A stretch of DNA of 36,044 nt from Steroidobacteraceae bacterium (GTDB lineage Bacteria > Pseudomonadota > Gammaproteobacteria > Steroidobacterales > Steroidobacteraceae): contig JAHCAM010000024.1 in NCBI GenBank assembly GCA_019634895.1, positions 1-36,044 of the forward strand, read 5' to 3'. Under the pieces are notes generated by a model, which made no database searches, was not told the DNA's origin, and was given only the letters and a program-made list of their open reading frames with translations. This document shows, piece by piece, positions 25,748 through 33,404 of this stretch. The first letter of the stretch is position 1, and every line of letters starts with the position of its first letter. The position numbers were made by a program, and so were the translations under genes.

Positions 25748-27709
25748 CTAGTCGAGCAGCGGCCTCAGGAAGGCGATCGCCTCCTCGATCTGGCGGATCT
25801 CGTCCTTGGTGTTCCACTCGCCGTGCGGCGCATTCGGGAACTCGACATAGGTGACCCGCTTGCCGGCTTTCTCCAGCACCTTCTTCAACTGCCGCGATTG
25901 CGCGACCGGCACGACCTCGTCTGCCGAGCCGTGCATCAGCAGCACCGGGATGCCGACCTCGGAGGCGCGATGCAACGGCGAGGCTGCATCCAGCGCTGCG
26001 CGGTCGGCTTTCGGATCGCCGATGGACTTGAGCCAGTAGCGGTAAGTCATCGAGTCCTCGCCGTCCTCCCGGCGCACGTGTGCGATCATCCCGCGCAGGT
26101 CGCTGACGCCCGCCAGCGAAACCGCGCCCCGGTAGCGTTCCGGCGTCAGGATCGCGCCCATCAGCGCGGCATAGCCGCCGTAGCTCGCGCCATAAATCGC
26201 GACGCGCCCCGGATCGGCGATGCCCCGCTTCACGAGGTCGTCCAGCGCATCCGTCAGGTCGTCCTGCATGCGTATTGCCCACTGCCGGTGGCCGGCCTCG
26301 GCGAACCTGCGGCCGTAACCCGATGAGCCGCGGAAGTTCGGCTGCAGCACCAGCCAGCCCTGCGCCGCGAAGGCCTGTGCGAGGGGGTCGAACGTCAGCT
26401 GGTCCCGCATCTCGGGACCGCCGTGCGGCATCAGCACGAGCGGCAGGGGGCCGCTCCGGCCGTTCGGCCGCGTCAGGTAGGACGTGATGCTCGTACCGTC
26501 GCGCATCGGGCTCCTGACGACTTCGGCCTGCGCCAGGCGCTCGGGCTCGAGCCACGGCCTGTCCGAGGCGATGAACGTCAGGTTGCGCGCGGCGAAATCG
26601 TAGAAGTAGTGGTCGCCCGGCGCCTGCGGGCCGACCACGTGCAGCAGCATGCGCCTGCGGCCGCGATCGATCCCGGCGATGCGCACGTTGGCCTGGCCGC
26701 GGAAGTATCGGTCCATGCCGTTCCAGTGGCTCTGCAGCGCGGGGTCGCGCAGCTGGTAGGTGACGGTGTCCGCCACCCAGACGGCGCCCGCATACTCGCC
26801 GTCGATCGAGAATGCGCGGCTGAGGTCGTATCCCGGGCCCCGTGCGACGGCCTCGCCGAACGACTTGCTGCGCAGGTCGTAGAGATGGATGTCGTAGGTG
26901 TCGGCGCCGTCACGGCGCGAGCGGACGTAGATCCTGCCGGCGCCCGGCGCGTCGCCGGCATAGGACCATTCGCCGAGCACGTCCTCGCGGCGGATCCGCG
27001 CCACCAGCGACCAGTCCTCCGGGTCGTCGGCGTCGCGGCCATGGATCCGCACCTCGGTTCCGCGCCGGTTGACGTCGTAGCGCAGCGCCGCGTCTCCGCT
27101 TTCGGTTTCCCAGCCGATCGTGCTGGCCCGGCCGCGCGTCATCAGGGTGGCCCGGCCGTCCCGGACATCCACCCTGAACAGGTCGTAGGTATTGCGGTTC
27201 CATGCCGCCATCACCACGTGGTCCGGGTCCTGCGGCGTCAGGTCCACGACGCGCGACAGGTCGAGGCCCCGGCGCGCGCCGAACTTCGCGCCAGCGAACA
27301 GCTCGATCGAATTGCCGCCATCCGGGTCGATGGCCTGGACCTGGCGTCCGGCAACCAGGTAGCCGCTGTCGATGCCGACCCGCAGTCCGACCAGCAGCCG
27401 CTTGTCACTCGCCCACATGACCCACAGCGGCGTGTGCCAACCCTCCCTGCCGATGGCGAGCTTGCGCACGCCGTCGGGCTGATCGAAGCGGTCGAGGTCC
27501 AGCACCGCAACCACGTCGCGCGAGTCGCCGAACCGGCCGGCGATGGCCAGGCGCTCGCCGTCCGGCGACAAGGCTACGTCGCGGATCGCCGTGGCGCGCA
27601 ACAGTTCCTCGACGCTGTGGGGCGCGGGCGCTTGCGCCAATGCAGAACCCGCGAGCAGCAACACAGTCAATGCGGCGGCACGCAACCAACGCGAGTCCGC
27701 CACGCGCAT
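25748..27709 (-). CDS. S9 prolyl-oligopeptidase family peptidase
   Basis: A 653-aa exported serine peptidase. After a signal peptide (LTVLLLAGSALAQ) comes a beta-propeller of about 370 residues with repeated DGxRLAI/AxDPDGG-like blades, then an alpha/beta-hydrolase domain. The catalytic triad is visible: S509 in GASYGG, D597 in GSADEVVP and H629 in APHGEW. Members cleave short peptides, often acyl- or dipeptidyl-releasing. ATG at 27709 overlaps the HxlR stop as TGATG, so the peptidase is translated with the regulator and is probably controlled by it. In the wider window it is one of several peptidases, suggesting that the organism feeds on peptides. Confidence 0.92.
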   Translation of the reverse strand: MRVADSRWLRAAALTVLLLAGSALAQAPAPHSVEELLRATAIRDVALSPDGERLAIAGRFGDSRDVVAVLDLDRFDQPDGVRKLAIGREGWHTPLWVMWASDKRLLVGLRVGIDSGYLVAGRQVQAIDPDGGNSIELFAGAKFGARRGLDLSRVVDLTPQDPDHVVMAAWNRNTYDLFRVDVRDGRATLMTRGRASTIGWETESGDAALRYDVNRRGTEVRIHGRDADDPEDWSLVARIRREDVLGEWSYAGDAPGAGRIYVRSRRDGADTYDIHLYDLRSKSFGEAVARGPGYDLSRAFSIDGEYAGAVWVADTVTYQLRDPALQSHWNGMDRYFRGQANVRIAGIDRGRRRMLLHVVGPQAPGDHYFYDFAARNLTFIASDRPWLEPERLAQAEVVRSPMRDGTSITSYLTRPNGRSGPLPLVLMPHGGPEMRDQLTFDPLAQAFAAQGWLVLQPNFRGSSGYGRRFAEAGHRQWAIRMQDDLTDALDDLVKRGIADPGRVAIYGASYGGYAALMGAILTPERYRGAVSLAGVSDLRGMIAHVRREDGEDSMTYRYWLKSIGDPKADRAALDAASPLHRASEVGIPVLLMHGSADEVVPVAQSRQLKKVLEKAGKRVTYVEFPNAPHGEWNTKDEIRQIEEAIAFLRPLLD

Positions 27710-28071
27710 CAGCGGCCCCGGCGTGCCCACGCGTCCTCGCGCAGCCGCGTGCCCACGCGCACGATCGAGTTGATCACCGGCACCAGCTCGCGGCCGAGTT
27801 CCGACAGCGAGTACTCGACCGACGGCGGCGAGGTCGGCGCGACTTCGCGCCGCACCACGCCCTTCTGCTCGAGCTGCCGCAGGCGCGCGGTCAGCATCTT
27901 GGGAGAGACCCCGGGGATGTCGCGCATCAGCTCGCCGAAGCGGCGCGGTTCCCCCGAGAGCTTCCAGATGACGGACGGCGTCCAGGCGCCGCCGAGCACC
28001 GCCATGCAGGCTGCCATCGGGCAGCCGGGTGGCGGGGGAGGCGCCTTGCTCCTGCGGACTTTCAGTGCCAT
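27709..28071 (-). CDS. HxlR-family transcriptional regulator
   Basis: A 120-aa winged-helix regulator with the HxlR signature: CPMAACMAVLGGAWTPSVIWKL, then RRFGELMRDIPGVSPKMLTARLRQLE and the wing VEYSLSELGREL. An early cysteine (C17 in GCPM) is the position used by redox-sensing members, followed here by C22. It has a proline-rich lead (PPPPPG). It is divergent from the glutathione S-transferase gene, and GTAC-containing repeats lie between them, so control of gstA and of itself plus the S9 peptidase is likely. A response to electrophiles or oxidants would fit the GST, but is inference. Confidence 0.92.
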   Translation of the reverse strand: MALKVRRSKAPPPPPGCPMAACMAVLGGAWTPSVIWKLSGEPRRFGELMRDIPGVSPKMLTARLRQLEQKGVVRREVAPTSPPSVEYSLSELGRELVPVINSIVRVGTRLREDAWARRGR

Positions 28072-28109
28072 CGCGGGCTCCGGACCGGTTACCGCGAGGA
28101 TAGTGGAAT

Positions 28110-28151
28110 TTGGCGGTTACGTACAGGTATGTACTATACAAAGGTAAGTAC
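28110..28151 (+). promoter_or_regulatory. gstA promoter with repeated GTAC operator
   Basis: TTGGCG (28110-28115) and TACTAT (28132-28137), 16 bases apart, make a plausible plus-strand promoter. Over the -10 region lie direct repeats AGGTATGTAC (28125-28134) and AGGTAAGTAC (28142-28151), 17 bp apart, and a further GTAC at 28121. HxlR-type regulators commonly bind GTAC-containing repeats, so these are probably sites for the divergent HxlR protein, positioned to block transcription. Confidence 0.6.
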
Positions 28152-28197
28152 ATGCGGCTAGGATGGACCCACGTCAATCCAGCAGGAGATTTCCGAG

Positions 28198-28821
28198 ATG
28201 AAGCTGTACTTTTCCCCCGCGGCCTGCTCGCTTGCTCCGCACATCGTCGCCAACGAGGCCGGCATCCCGCTTGAACTCGTCAAGGTGGATACGAAGACCA
28301 AGACGATCGAGCCGGAAGGCGACTTCTGGGCCGTCAATCCCAAGGGCTATGTGCCCGCGCTCGAGCTGGACGACGGCCAGGTGCTGACGGAGGGCCCGGC
28401 CATCGTGCAGTACCTCGCCGACCTCAAGCCTGGCGCAGGGCTGGCGCCCGCGAACGGCACGTTCGCGCGCGTGCGGCTGCAGGAAGCGCTCAACTACCTG
28501 ACCTCCGAGATCCACAAGACGTTCAGTCCGCTGTTCAACCCGGCGCTGCTGCCCGAGGTGCGCGACGAGCGCCTGGCGTACCTGAAGCGCCGCTACGCGC
28601 TGATCGAGCGGCAACTCGAAGGAAAGCAGTTCCTGTCCGGCGACCATTTCACGGTCGCGGATGCCTACCTGTTCGTGCTCACGAACTGGGCGCGCGGCGT
28701 GAGGCTCGACCTCTCGGAGTTCCCGAACCTGATGGCGTTCCAGAAGCGCGTTGCCGCGCGTCCCGCCGTCCGGCAGGCGCTGGTGCGCGAGGGACTGGTG
28801 AAGGACGCGAAGGCGGCCTGA
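28198..28821 (+). CDS. gstA: Beta-class glutathione S-transferase
   Basis: A 207-aa glutathione transferase, the usual length for the bacterial beta class. The N-terminal thioredoxin-like domain starts MKLYFSPAACSLAPHI, with the class-specific cysteine C10 that binds glutathione covalently or as a thiolate; GYVPALELDDG (with the cis-proline) and LTEGPAIVQYL supply the rest of the G-site. In the helical domain, EIHKTFSPLF carries the histidine conserved in beta GSTs, and FTVADAYLF is the N-capping motif. It conjugates or reduces electrophiles in the cytoplasm. AGGAG precedes the ATG by ten bases. It is divergent from the HxlR regulator and ends at a strong hairpin. Confidence 0.94.
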   Translation: MKLYFSPAACSLAPHIVANEAGIPLELVKVDTKTKTIEPEGDFWAVNPKGYVPALELDDGQVLTEGPAIVQYLADLKPGAGLAPANGTFARVRLQEALNYLTSEIHKTFSPLFNPALLPEVRDERLAYLKRRYALIERQLEGKQFLSGDHFTVADAYLFVLTNWARGVRLDLSEFPNLMAFQKRVAARPAVRQALVREGLVKDAKAA

Positions 28822-28840
28822 GGCCGCAGTCCCAAAGCAG

Positions 28841-28873
28841 GACGGCCGGGCGCGGATGCCGTGCCCGGCCGTC
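28841..28873. terminator. Bidirectional hairpin terminator between gstA and EF-hand genes
   Basis: GACGGCCGGGC (28841-28851) pairs perfectly with GCCCGGCCGTC (28863-28873) around an 11-base loop. It lies 20 bases after the gstA stop and 20 bases before the convergent EF-hand gene stop. No U-run follows on either strand, so termination efficiency is uncertain, but placement between convergent genes supports the role. Confidence 0.7.
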
Positions 28874-28892
28874 ACATCGTCGCAGGCCGGGT

Positions 28893-29336
28893 TCACCCTT
28901 CGTCGGATTTCCCGGCCTTGCGCTCCGCGTGGCGGCGATGCTTGTCCTTGTGCATCGCGCGCATCTCCTCGCGGGTGAGCTGGCCGTCGCCGTCCGCGTC
29001 GATGGTTGCGAACTTCTCGGCGGTCATCTTCGGATGCGCGGCCTGGAACTCGGCGAGGCTGATGCTGCCGTTGCCATCCTTGTCGAGCCCGTCGAAGCGC
29101 GCCTTGGCGTGCGCCGCACGCAACTCTTCGCGCGACAGCAGGCCGTCGCCGTTGGCGTCCGCCTTGCGGAACTGCTCGGCCGTGAAGCCGGGCCTGGCGG
29201 CCTGCATCTCGGCGAGGTCCACCGAGCCGTCGCCGTTGGCGTCGAGCTTGGCGCGGTCCGGGTGCGCCTGGGCGGCCAGGGGGATTGCCGCCACGAGTGC
29301 GACGGCGACGGTGCGGAACTTGAAGCTTGCGGTCAT
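28893..29336 (-). CDS. Secreted four-EF-hand calcium-binding protein
   Basis: A 147-aa protein with signal peptide (VAVALVAAIPLAAQA) and four EF-hand loops in series: DANGDGSVDLAE, DANGDGLLSREE, DKDGNGSISLAE and DADGDGQLTREE. Each has the D-x-D/N-x-D/N-G pattern with the bidentate glutamate at position 12, so all four should bind calcium. The C-terminus is strongly basic (HKDKHRRHAERKAGK). The start at 29336 is chosen because the signal peptide begins there and GGAG lies ten bases upstream. Calmodulin-like periplasmic proteins of this kind are common in Xanthomonadales and related groups; their role is mostly unknown. Confidence 0.9.
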   Translation of the reverse strand: MTASFKFRTVAVALVAAIPLAAQAHPDRAKLDANGDGSVDLAEMQAARPGFTAEQFRKADANGDGLLSREELRAAHAKARFDGLDKDGNGSISLAEFQAAHPKMTAEKFATIDADGDGQLTREEMRAMHKDKHRRHAERKAGKSDEG

Positions 29337-29458
29337 CGAGGGGCCCTCCAGGGGTTGCGGAGATCGGTTTTGACGGCTACAACGCGGCCCGCAGCCGGGT
29401 CGTTGACAGCCCTCAGGCCTCTGTAGAGCGCGCGCGCGCACCGGGGTTCCCTGCAGAT

Positions 29459-29488
29459 GCGAAGGTCCGCCAGGTGGCGGCCCTTCGC
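29459..29488 (-). terminator. Hairpin downstream of the three-gene DUF4242 operon
   Basis: GCGAAGG-T-CCGCCA (29459-29472) pairs with TGGCGG-C-CCTTCGC (29475-29488), giving a 14-bp stem with one mismatch. It begins 16 bases after the stop of the secreted conserved protein gene. No U-run is present. The rest of the 168-base gap to the EF-hand start shows no other feature. Confidence 0.6.
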
Positions 29489-29504
29489 GGTTCCGGCAGC
29501 TCGG

Positions 29505-30044
29505 CTAGTGGAGGTGGCCGCCCGGGTCTGCGTGCGCGTCGCAGGACACGAGGCGGTTCCAGTCGGCGAAGGTCCCGTCCGGGTTGTCCCGCCATGCCCA
29601 GACGTGGATCTGGTAGAAGGCCGGGATGCCATAGCGGTTGGGCGCTCCCGCGTAGTGCAGCAGGTGGCCCTCCAGCACCGGCACCTCGTCCACCCAGTCG
29701 GCGGCGAAGGTGATGTACTCGACGCCGACCAGGCGCATGCGCCCGTTCGGGGCCGGCTCGTAGATCAGCGCCTCGGGCGTTTCCGCGTTGATCTCCTTGC
29801 CGAGCAGGCCGCCGTTGATGAAGTGCACGCCCATGGCGCCGCCATTCGGTCCGCTGACGCACGGTCCCGGCGCGTAGCCGTTGGCGATCGCGACTTCCAC
29901 GTCCTTGTACTGTGCAGTCGCGGCGCGGATCTTCGCCACCAGCGGCGACACGCCCTTCTTGCCGCCCTCATCTGCAGTCGCCGGCGCCGGCGCGAACAGC
30001 GGCAGCGCTGCCAGCAGCAGGCTTGCGCGCAGCCCGGGCCTCAC
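29505..30044 (-). CDS. Secreted conserved protein of unknown function
   Basis: A 179-aa exported protein (signal LLLAALPLFAPAPATA) with a cluster of conserved-looking motifs: GGAMGVHFING, PEALIYEP, LVGVEYI and, near the end, FYQIHVWAWRDNPDGTFADWN with VSCDAHA. Proteins with this HxHxWAW.NNPxGxF pattern are widespread in soil and marine bacteria but I know of no assigned function. The histidines and the late Cys/His could form a metal site; this is only a suggestion. The GTG start has GGAGG seven bases upstream and overlaps the stop of the DUF4242 gene before it by four bases, so it is the third gene of that operon. Confidence 0.82.
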   Translation of the reverse strand: MRPGLRASLLLAALPLFAPAPATADEGGKKGVSPLVAKIRAATAQYKDVEVAIANGYAPGPCVSGPNGGAMGVHFINGGLLGKEINAETPEALIYEPAPNGRMRLVGVEYITFAADWVDEVPVLEGHLLHYAGAPNRYGIPAFYQIHVWAWRDNPDGTFADWNRLVSCDAHADPGGHLH

Positions 30045-30373
30045 GTGCCACCTCCCGGCAGCAGGTCGACGGGGACTTCCATGATGCTGTCGACCGGCAG
30101 CGAATTGAGCGCAGCTGCCTGGCGGATCGCGGACTCGCTCGGGCCCTCATAGATGCAATAGGTCTTGGTCTGGTCCGCGTTGGCGAAAGACTGGACCCAG
30201 CGCACGCCCACCGAGGTATTGTTCGCGTTCACGCGCGCCTTGGTCTCGGCGTCGAGCCCGGCGAGCGCGCCCGCCGGGAAGGTCCGTTCGATCAGGTAGC
30301 GATGCAGCGGGGCGTCGTCCGCCAGTGCGGGTGCGACGGCCAGCAGGGACAGCGATGCAAACAGCGCTTTCAT
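30041..30373 (-). CDS. Exported DUF4242 (nickel-binding SCO4226-like) protein
   Basis: A 110-aa protein with a signal peptide (LFASLSLLAVAPALA) and a DUF4242 domain: HRYLIERTFP, then VRWVQSFANADQTKTYCIYEGPSESAIRQAA read across 59-88. The family is a ferredoxin-like small domain; the Streptomyces member SCO4226 binds nickel. It is a paralogue of the cytoplasmic copy encoded just upstream (compare WIQSFVTADRIYCIYHASDES). AGGAGG precedes the ATG. Middle gene of a three-gene operon. The function is not known. Confidence 0.85.
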   Translation of the reverse strand: MKALFASLSLLAVAPALADDAPLHRYLIERTFPAGALAGLDAETKARVNANNTSVGVRWVQSFANADQTKTYCIYEGPSESAIRQAAALNSLPVDSIMEVPVDLLPGGGT

Positions 30374-30437
30374 CCTCGTTTCCTCCTGGGTCGTTGGCGT
30401 TTTCGCTTGAGTGAGGACGCGCGCTCCCGGCGACCGG

Positions 30438-30710
30438 CTACTCGGCGGTGGCGGGATCGATGACCGTCGCCACCCGGGAGATCCGGTTGGCCGGGAAGCC
30501 ACCGAGCTCCGCGTGACGGCGGACCAGCGATTCGTCCGAGGCATGGTAGATGCAGTAGATCCTGTCGGCGGTCACGAAGCTCTGGATCCACTGCACGCTG
30601 GGTCCGAGGCTGCCGAGCACGCCGCAGGATTTCTGCGAGATCTTCTTCAGTTCGGCGGGGCTCATGCTGCCGGCGCCGGGAATGTCCCTCTCGATCACGA
30701 ACTTCGGCAT
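30438..30710 (-). CDS. DUF4242 (nickel-binding SCO4226-like) protein, cytoplasmic
   Basis: A 90-aa single-domain DUF4242 protein starting MPKFVIERDIPG with no signal peptide. The core WIQSFVTADRIYCIYHASDE and the C-terminal FPANRISRVATVIDP match the exported paralogue at 30041-30373, so a duplication with one copy gaining an export signal is likely. GGAGG is well placed before the ATG. First gene of the operon, divergent from the winged-helix/ATPase regulator. The 184-base intergenic region holds the regulator's repeated operator and -10 box but no obvious minus-strand promoter. Confidence 0.85.
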   Translation of the reverse strand: MPKFVIERDIPGAGSMSPAELKKISQKSCGVLGSLGPSVQWIQSFVTADRIYCIYHASDESLVRRHAELGGFPANRISRVATVIDPATAE

Positions 30711-30789
30711 CTGGACCTCCTCCGCTGGTGATGTCGGCCGGGACGCGGTCTTCACTCGGGTGCCACACTGGTGTCGCCCGCCGGCCAAG

Positions 30790-30818
30790 TCTTGAAAATG
30801 TCCTGAAACTTTCCTGAA
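30790..30818. promoter_or_regulatory. Three 11-bp-spaced direct repeats, likely winged-helix regulator operator
   Basis: TCTTGAA (30790), TCCTGAA (30801) and TCCTGAA (30812) recur with an exact 11-bp period, one helical turn each. This spacing is typical of OmpR/PhoB-type winged-helix proteins that bind head-to-tail. The repeats end about 34 bases upstream of the -10 box at 30852, an activator position. The regulator encoded at 30895 has exactly this type of DNA-binding domain. Confidence 0.7.
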
Positions 30819-30851
30819 TCCTCGCTGATCGGCCGGCTGCCGCGTACGCGC

Positions 30852-30857
30852 TATATT
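30852..30857 (+). promoter_or_regulatory. -10 box of the winged-helix/ATPase regulator gene
   Basis: TATATT at 30852-30857 in an AT-rich patch (CTATATTAAT), 38 bases before the ATG. The expected -35 position reads TCGGCC, far from consensus, so the promoter probably needs an activator bound at the 11-bp repeats just upstream. Confidence 0.5.
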
Positions 30858-30894
30858 AATCAGGAACTTGGGTGCCTGTGGATCGGGGGGCGGG

Positions 30895-33384
30895 ATGGAT
30901 CGGATCAGGATCGGGGCGTTCGAGCTGCTGCCCGCGGAACGGCAGCTGTGCCTCGACGGCCAGCCCGTCGAACTCGGCGCGCGTGCCTTCGACCTGCTGC
31001 TGGTGCTGGTCGAGAACGCCGGCCGCCTGGTCACCAAGGCGACCCTGCTCGAGCGCGTCTGGCCCGGGCTCGTGGTCGACGAGAACAACCTGCCGGCGCA
31101 GATCGCGTGCCTGCGCCGCGTGCTCGGCGCAGGCGCGATCCGCACGATTCCCAGGTTCGGCTATCGGCTCGACCTCGAGGTCGGTGCCGCGGACACCGCT
31201 GCCACGCCGCCGCCGGCTCCGCCGCAACGTTACGCGCATCACCTGCTTGGCGCCCTGGTCGGGCGCGAGGAGGAGCTGCGGACCGTGCAGGAGATGCTGG
31301 AGCAGTGCTGCCTGCTGACCATCGTGGGCGCCGCGGGAATCGGCAAGACGCGGCTTGCGCAGGAGGTCTTCGCGCGCGGTTCGGACCAGCACGAGGCGCG
31401 CACCGCCTGGGTCTCGCTCGAGCCGCTGGACGACGTCGCGCGGGTGCCTGGCGCGATCGCGCTGGCGCTCGGCATGTCGCTGCCGGCCGGCGGGGACCGG
31501 TTCGAGGCGCTGCGCCATGCCATCGAGCAGGTGCCGGTGCTGTTGTTCCTGGATGGCGCCGAGCACCTCGGCGATGCGCTGGCCAGGCCGCTGGGCGCGC
31601 TGCTGTGGAGCTCCCCCAGCCTGCGTGCACTGGTCACCAGCCAGGCGCGGCTCGGGATCGTGGGCGAGTCCGTATACCGGCTCGAGCCGCTCGCGGTGCC
31701 GCATGCGGAGGCCGGCGAGCACGACCAGGCGCATTGTGGCGCGGTCGCCCTGTTCGCGCAGCGGGCCCGCCAGGCGGACCAGCGCTTCGAACTCGGGGCG
31801 TCCAACGTGGCGCTGGTGGCCGAGATCTGCCGCCGGCTCGACGGCAACCCGCTGGCGCTCGAGCTTGCGGCGGCGCGGGTCCCGGCGCTCGGACTCAAGG
31901 CACTGCTTGATCGGCTGGACGACCGCTTCCGGCTGCTGCGGCAGTCCGGTAGTGCCGGAAACCCGCGCCATGGCGTGCTCGAGGCCGCTTTCGAGTGGAG
32001 CTACGGCCTGCTGTCGCCGGCGGAGCAGAGGGTCTTCGATCGGCTTGGCGCCTTCGCGGGCAGCTTCTCCCTCGACGCCGCAGCGCGCTGCGTCGCCGGC
32101 GACGGAGTGGACGCCTGTGGCGCCATCGACTTGATCGGTCGGCTCGCGGACCGCTCGCTGGTGACGGTGCAGGGCGTCGAACCGCCGCGTTACCGGCTGC
32201 TGGAGACGGCTCGCTGTTACGCGAACGAACGCCTCGCGGCGACCGGCGAGCGGGAGGCGGCCGGCGGCCGCATGGCCGGGTCCGTGCTGCAGCTGCTCGA
32301 CCAGGCTTACGACGAATACTGGTCCCAGGACGAGGCGGTCTGGCTCAGCCACTATGAGCAGGAGATCGACAACGTGCGCGCCGCGATCGAGTGGGCGCGA
32401 CGCAACGACGACGTGCTGGCGGTGTCGCTGTTCGGTTCCGCGTGGCCGCTGTTCGCCGAGACCGACCTGCACGCAGAGGGCCGCAGCGGCCATGACGAGG
32501 CGGTCGCGCTGCTGACGGACGCTGTGCCGCTCGCGCGGGTGGCGAGGTTCTGGGAGGCGATCGCGACCTACGATTCCACGCGCCAGCTCGACCGCGCGCG
32601 CTACGCGGCGGAACTCGCGGCCGGGATGCACGCGGCGACCGGCGACGCGCGCGCCCGCTACTACACCCTGCTGCAGCTGGCACTGAACTCGCGCGGCGAC
32701 GACGCCGGTGCGCGGGCGGCGTTCGCGCAGGCGCGCAGCCTCGAGGATCCCGGCTGGCCCGCGCGCCTGCTGGCGCAGGGCGCGATGACCGAAGGCGCGC
32801 TGCACGCGAGCAGGGGCGAGTATGCCGCCGCGCGCGAGGCGTACCGCCATGCGCTGAGCTACGCGCTCACCATGAGCGAGCGCCAGGCGCTGGCGGCGTC
32901 GGTGGCCATCGTGGAACTGGACGTCGCCTGCGGCGCCATCGATGCCGCCCTGCAGCTCGGCCGGCCGCTGGCTCTCAGCCTGCGGCGGATTGGACGGCGC
33001 GAGACCCGTTTCGAGCTGCTGGTGATGGTGCAGAGCGCGCTGTTGCTGGCCGGCGACCTGGACGGGGCACGCCGGACCGGCGCGGAACTCTACAACCTCG
33101 CGGTGCGGCTCGATCCAGGCCGGCTGTACATGGCGCTGGATGCGATGGCGATGCTGGCCTGCCGCGACGGGCGCGGGCAGGATGCGGCGAGGATCGCCGC
33201 CTGCGCGGACGCAGCGCACGAGGCGCGCGGCCTGGCGCAACGTGGTCCGGCCGCCGCCCGGTTGCGGGCCGAACTCGCCGGCATGCTGACCGTGCAGCCG
33301 CAGCCGCGCTGGCATGCATTCGCAGCCGGCCGCAACCGGCTCGACGAGGCATCGGCCTGCCGCCTCGGGCTGGGCCTCGACTGA
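30895..33384 (+). CDS. Winged-helix regulator fused to STAND-type ATPase and helical-repeat domain
   Basis: An 829-aa regulator. Residues 1-95 are an OmpR/CadC-like winged helix (IGAFELLPAERQL, ARAFDLLLVLVENAGRLVTKATLLERVWPG and IRTIPRFGYRLDL at intervals). An AAA/STAND ATPase follows, with Walker A GAAGIGKT (145-152) and a Walker-B-like VLLFLDGAEHL, then LDGNPLALELAAARV as in LuxR-LAL and AfsR-type proteins. The last 350 residues are helical TPR-like repeats. Such proteins are thought to integrate a signal through the repeats and ATP binding; the signal is unknown. ATG at 30895 has GGGGGGCGGG before it; a TTG 27 bases upstream is unlikely. Divergent from the DUF4242 operon and only 20 bases before an amino-acid ester hydrolase gene, so both may be its targets. 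Confidence 0.9.
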   Translation: MDRIRIGAFELLPAERQLCLDGQPVELGARAFDLLLVLVENAGRLVTKATLLERVWPGLVVDENNLPAQIACLRRVLGAGAIRTIPRFGYRLDLEVGAADTAATPPPAPPQRYAHHLLGALVGREEELRTVQEMLEQCCLLTIVGAAGIGKTRLAQEVFARGSDQHEARTAWVSLEPLDDVARVPGAIALALGMSLPAGGDRFEALRHAIEQVPVLLFLDGAEHLGDALARPLGALLWSSPSLRALVTSQARLGIVGESVYRLEPLAVPHAEAGEHDQAHCGAVALFAQRARQADQRFELGASNVALVAEICRRLDGNPLALELAAARVPALGLKALLDRLDDRFRLLRQSGSAGNPRHGVLEAAFEWSYGLLSPAEQRVFDRLGAFAGSFSLDAAARCVAGDGVDACGAIDLIGRLADRSLVTVQGVEPPRYRLLETARCYANERLAATGEREAAGGRMAGSVLQLLDQAYDEYWSQDEAVWLSHYEQEIDNVRAAIEWARRNDDVLAVSLFGSAWPLFAETDLHAEGRSGHDEAVALLTDAVPLARVARFWEAIATYDSTRQLDRARYAAELAAGMHAATGDARARYYTLLQLALNSRGDDAGARAAFAQARSLEDPGWPARLLAQGAMTEGALHASRGEYAAAREAYRHALSYALTMSERQALAASVAIVELDVACGAIDAALQLGRPLALSLRRIGRRETRFELLVMVQSALLLAGDLDGARRTGAELYNLAVRLDPGRLYMALDAMAMLACRDGRGQDAARIAACADAAHEARGLAQRGPAAARLRAELAGMLTVQPQPRWHAFAAGRNRLDEASACRLGLGLD

Positions 33385-33404
33385 TCGACGAACTGGAGAG
33401 TCGC

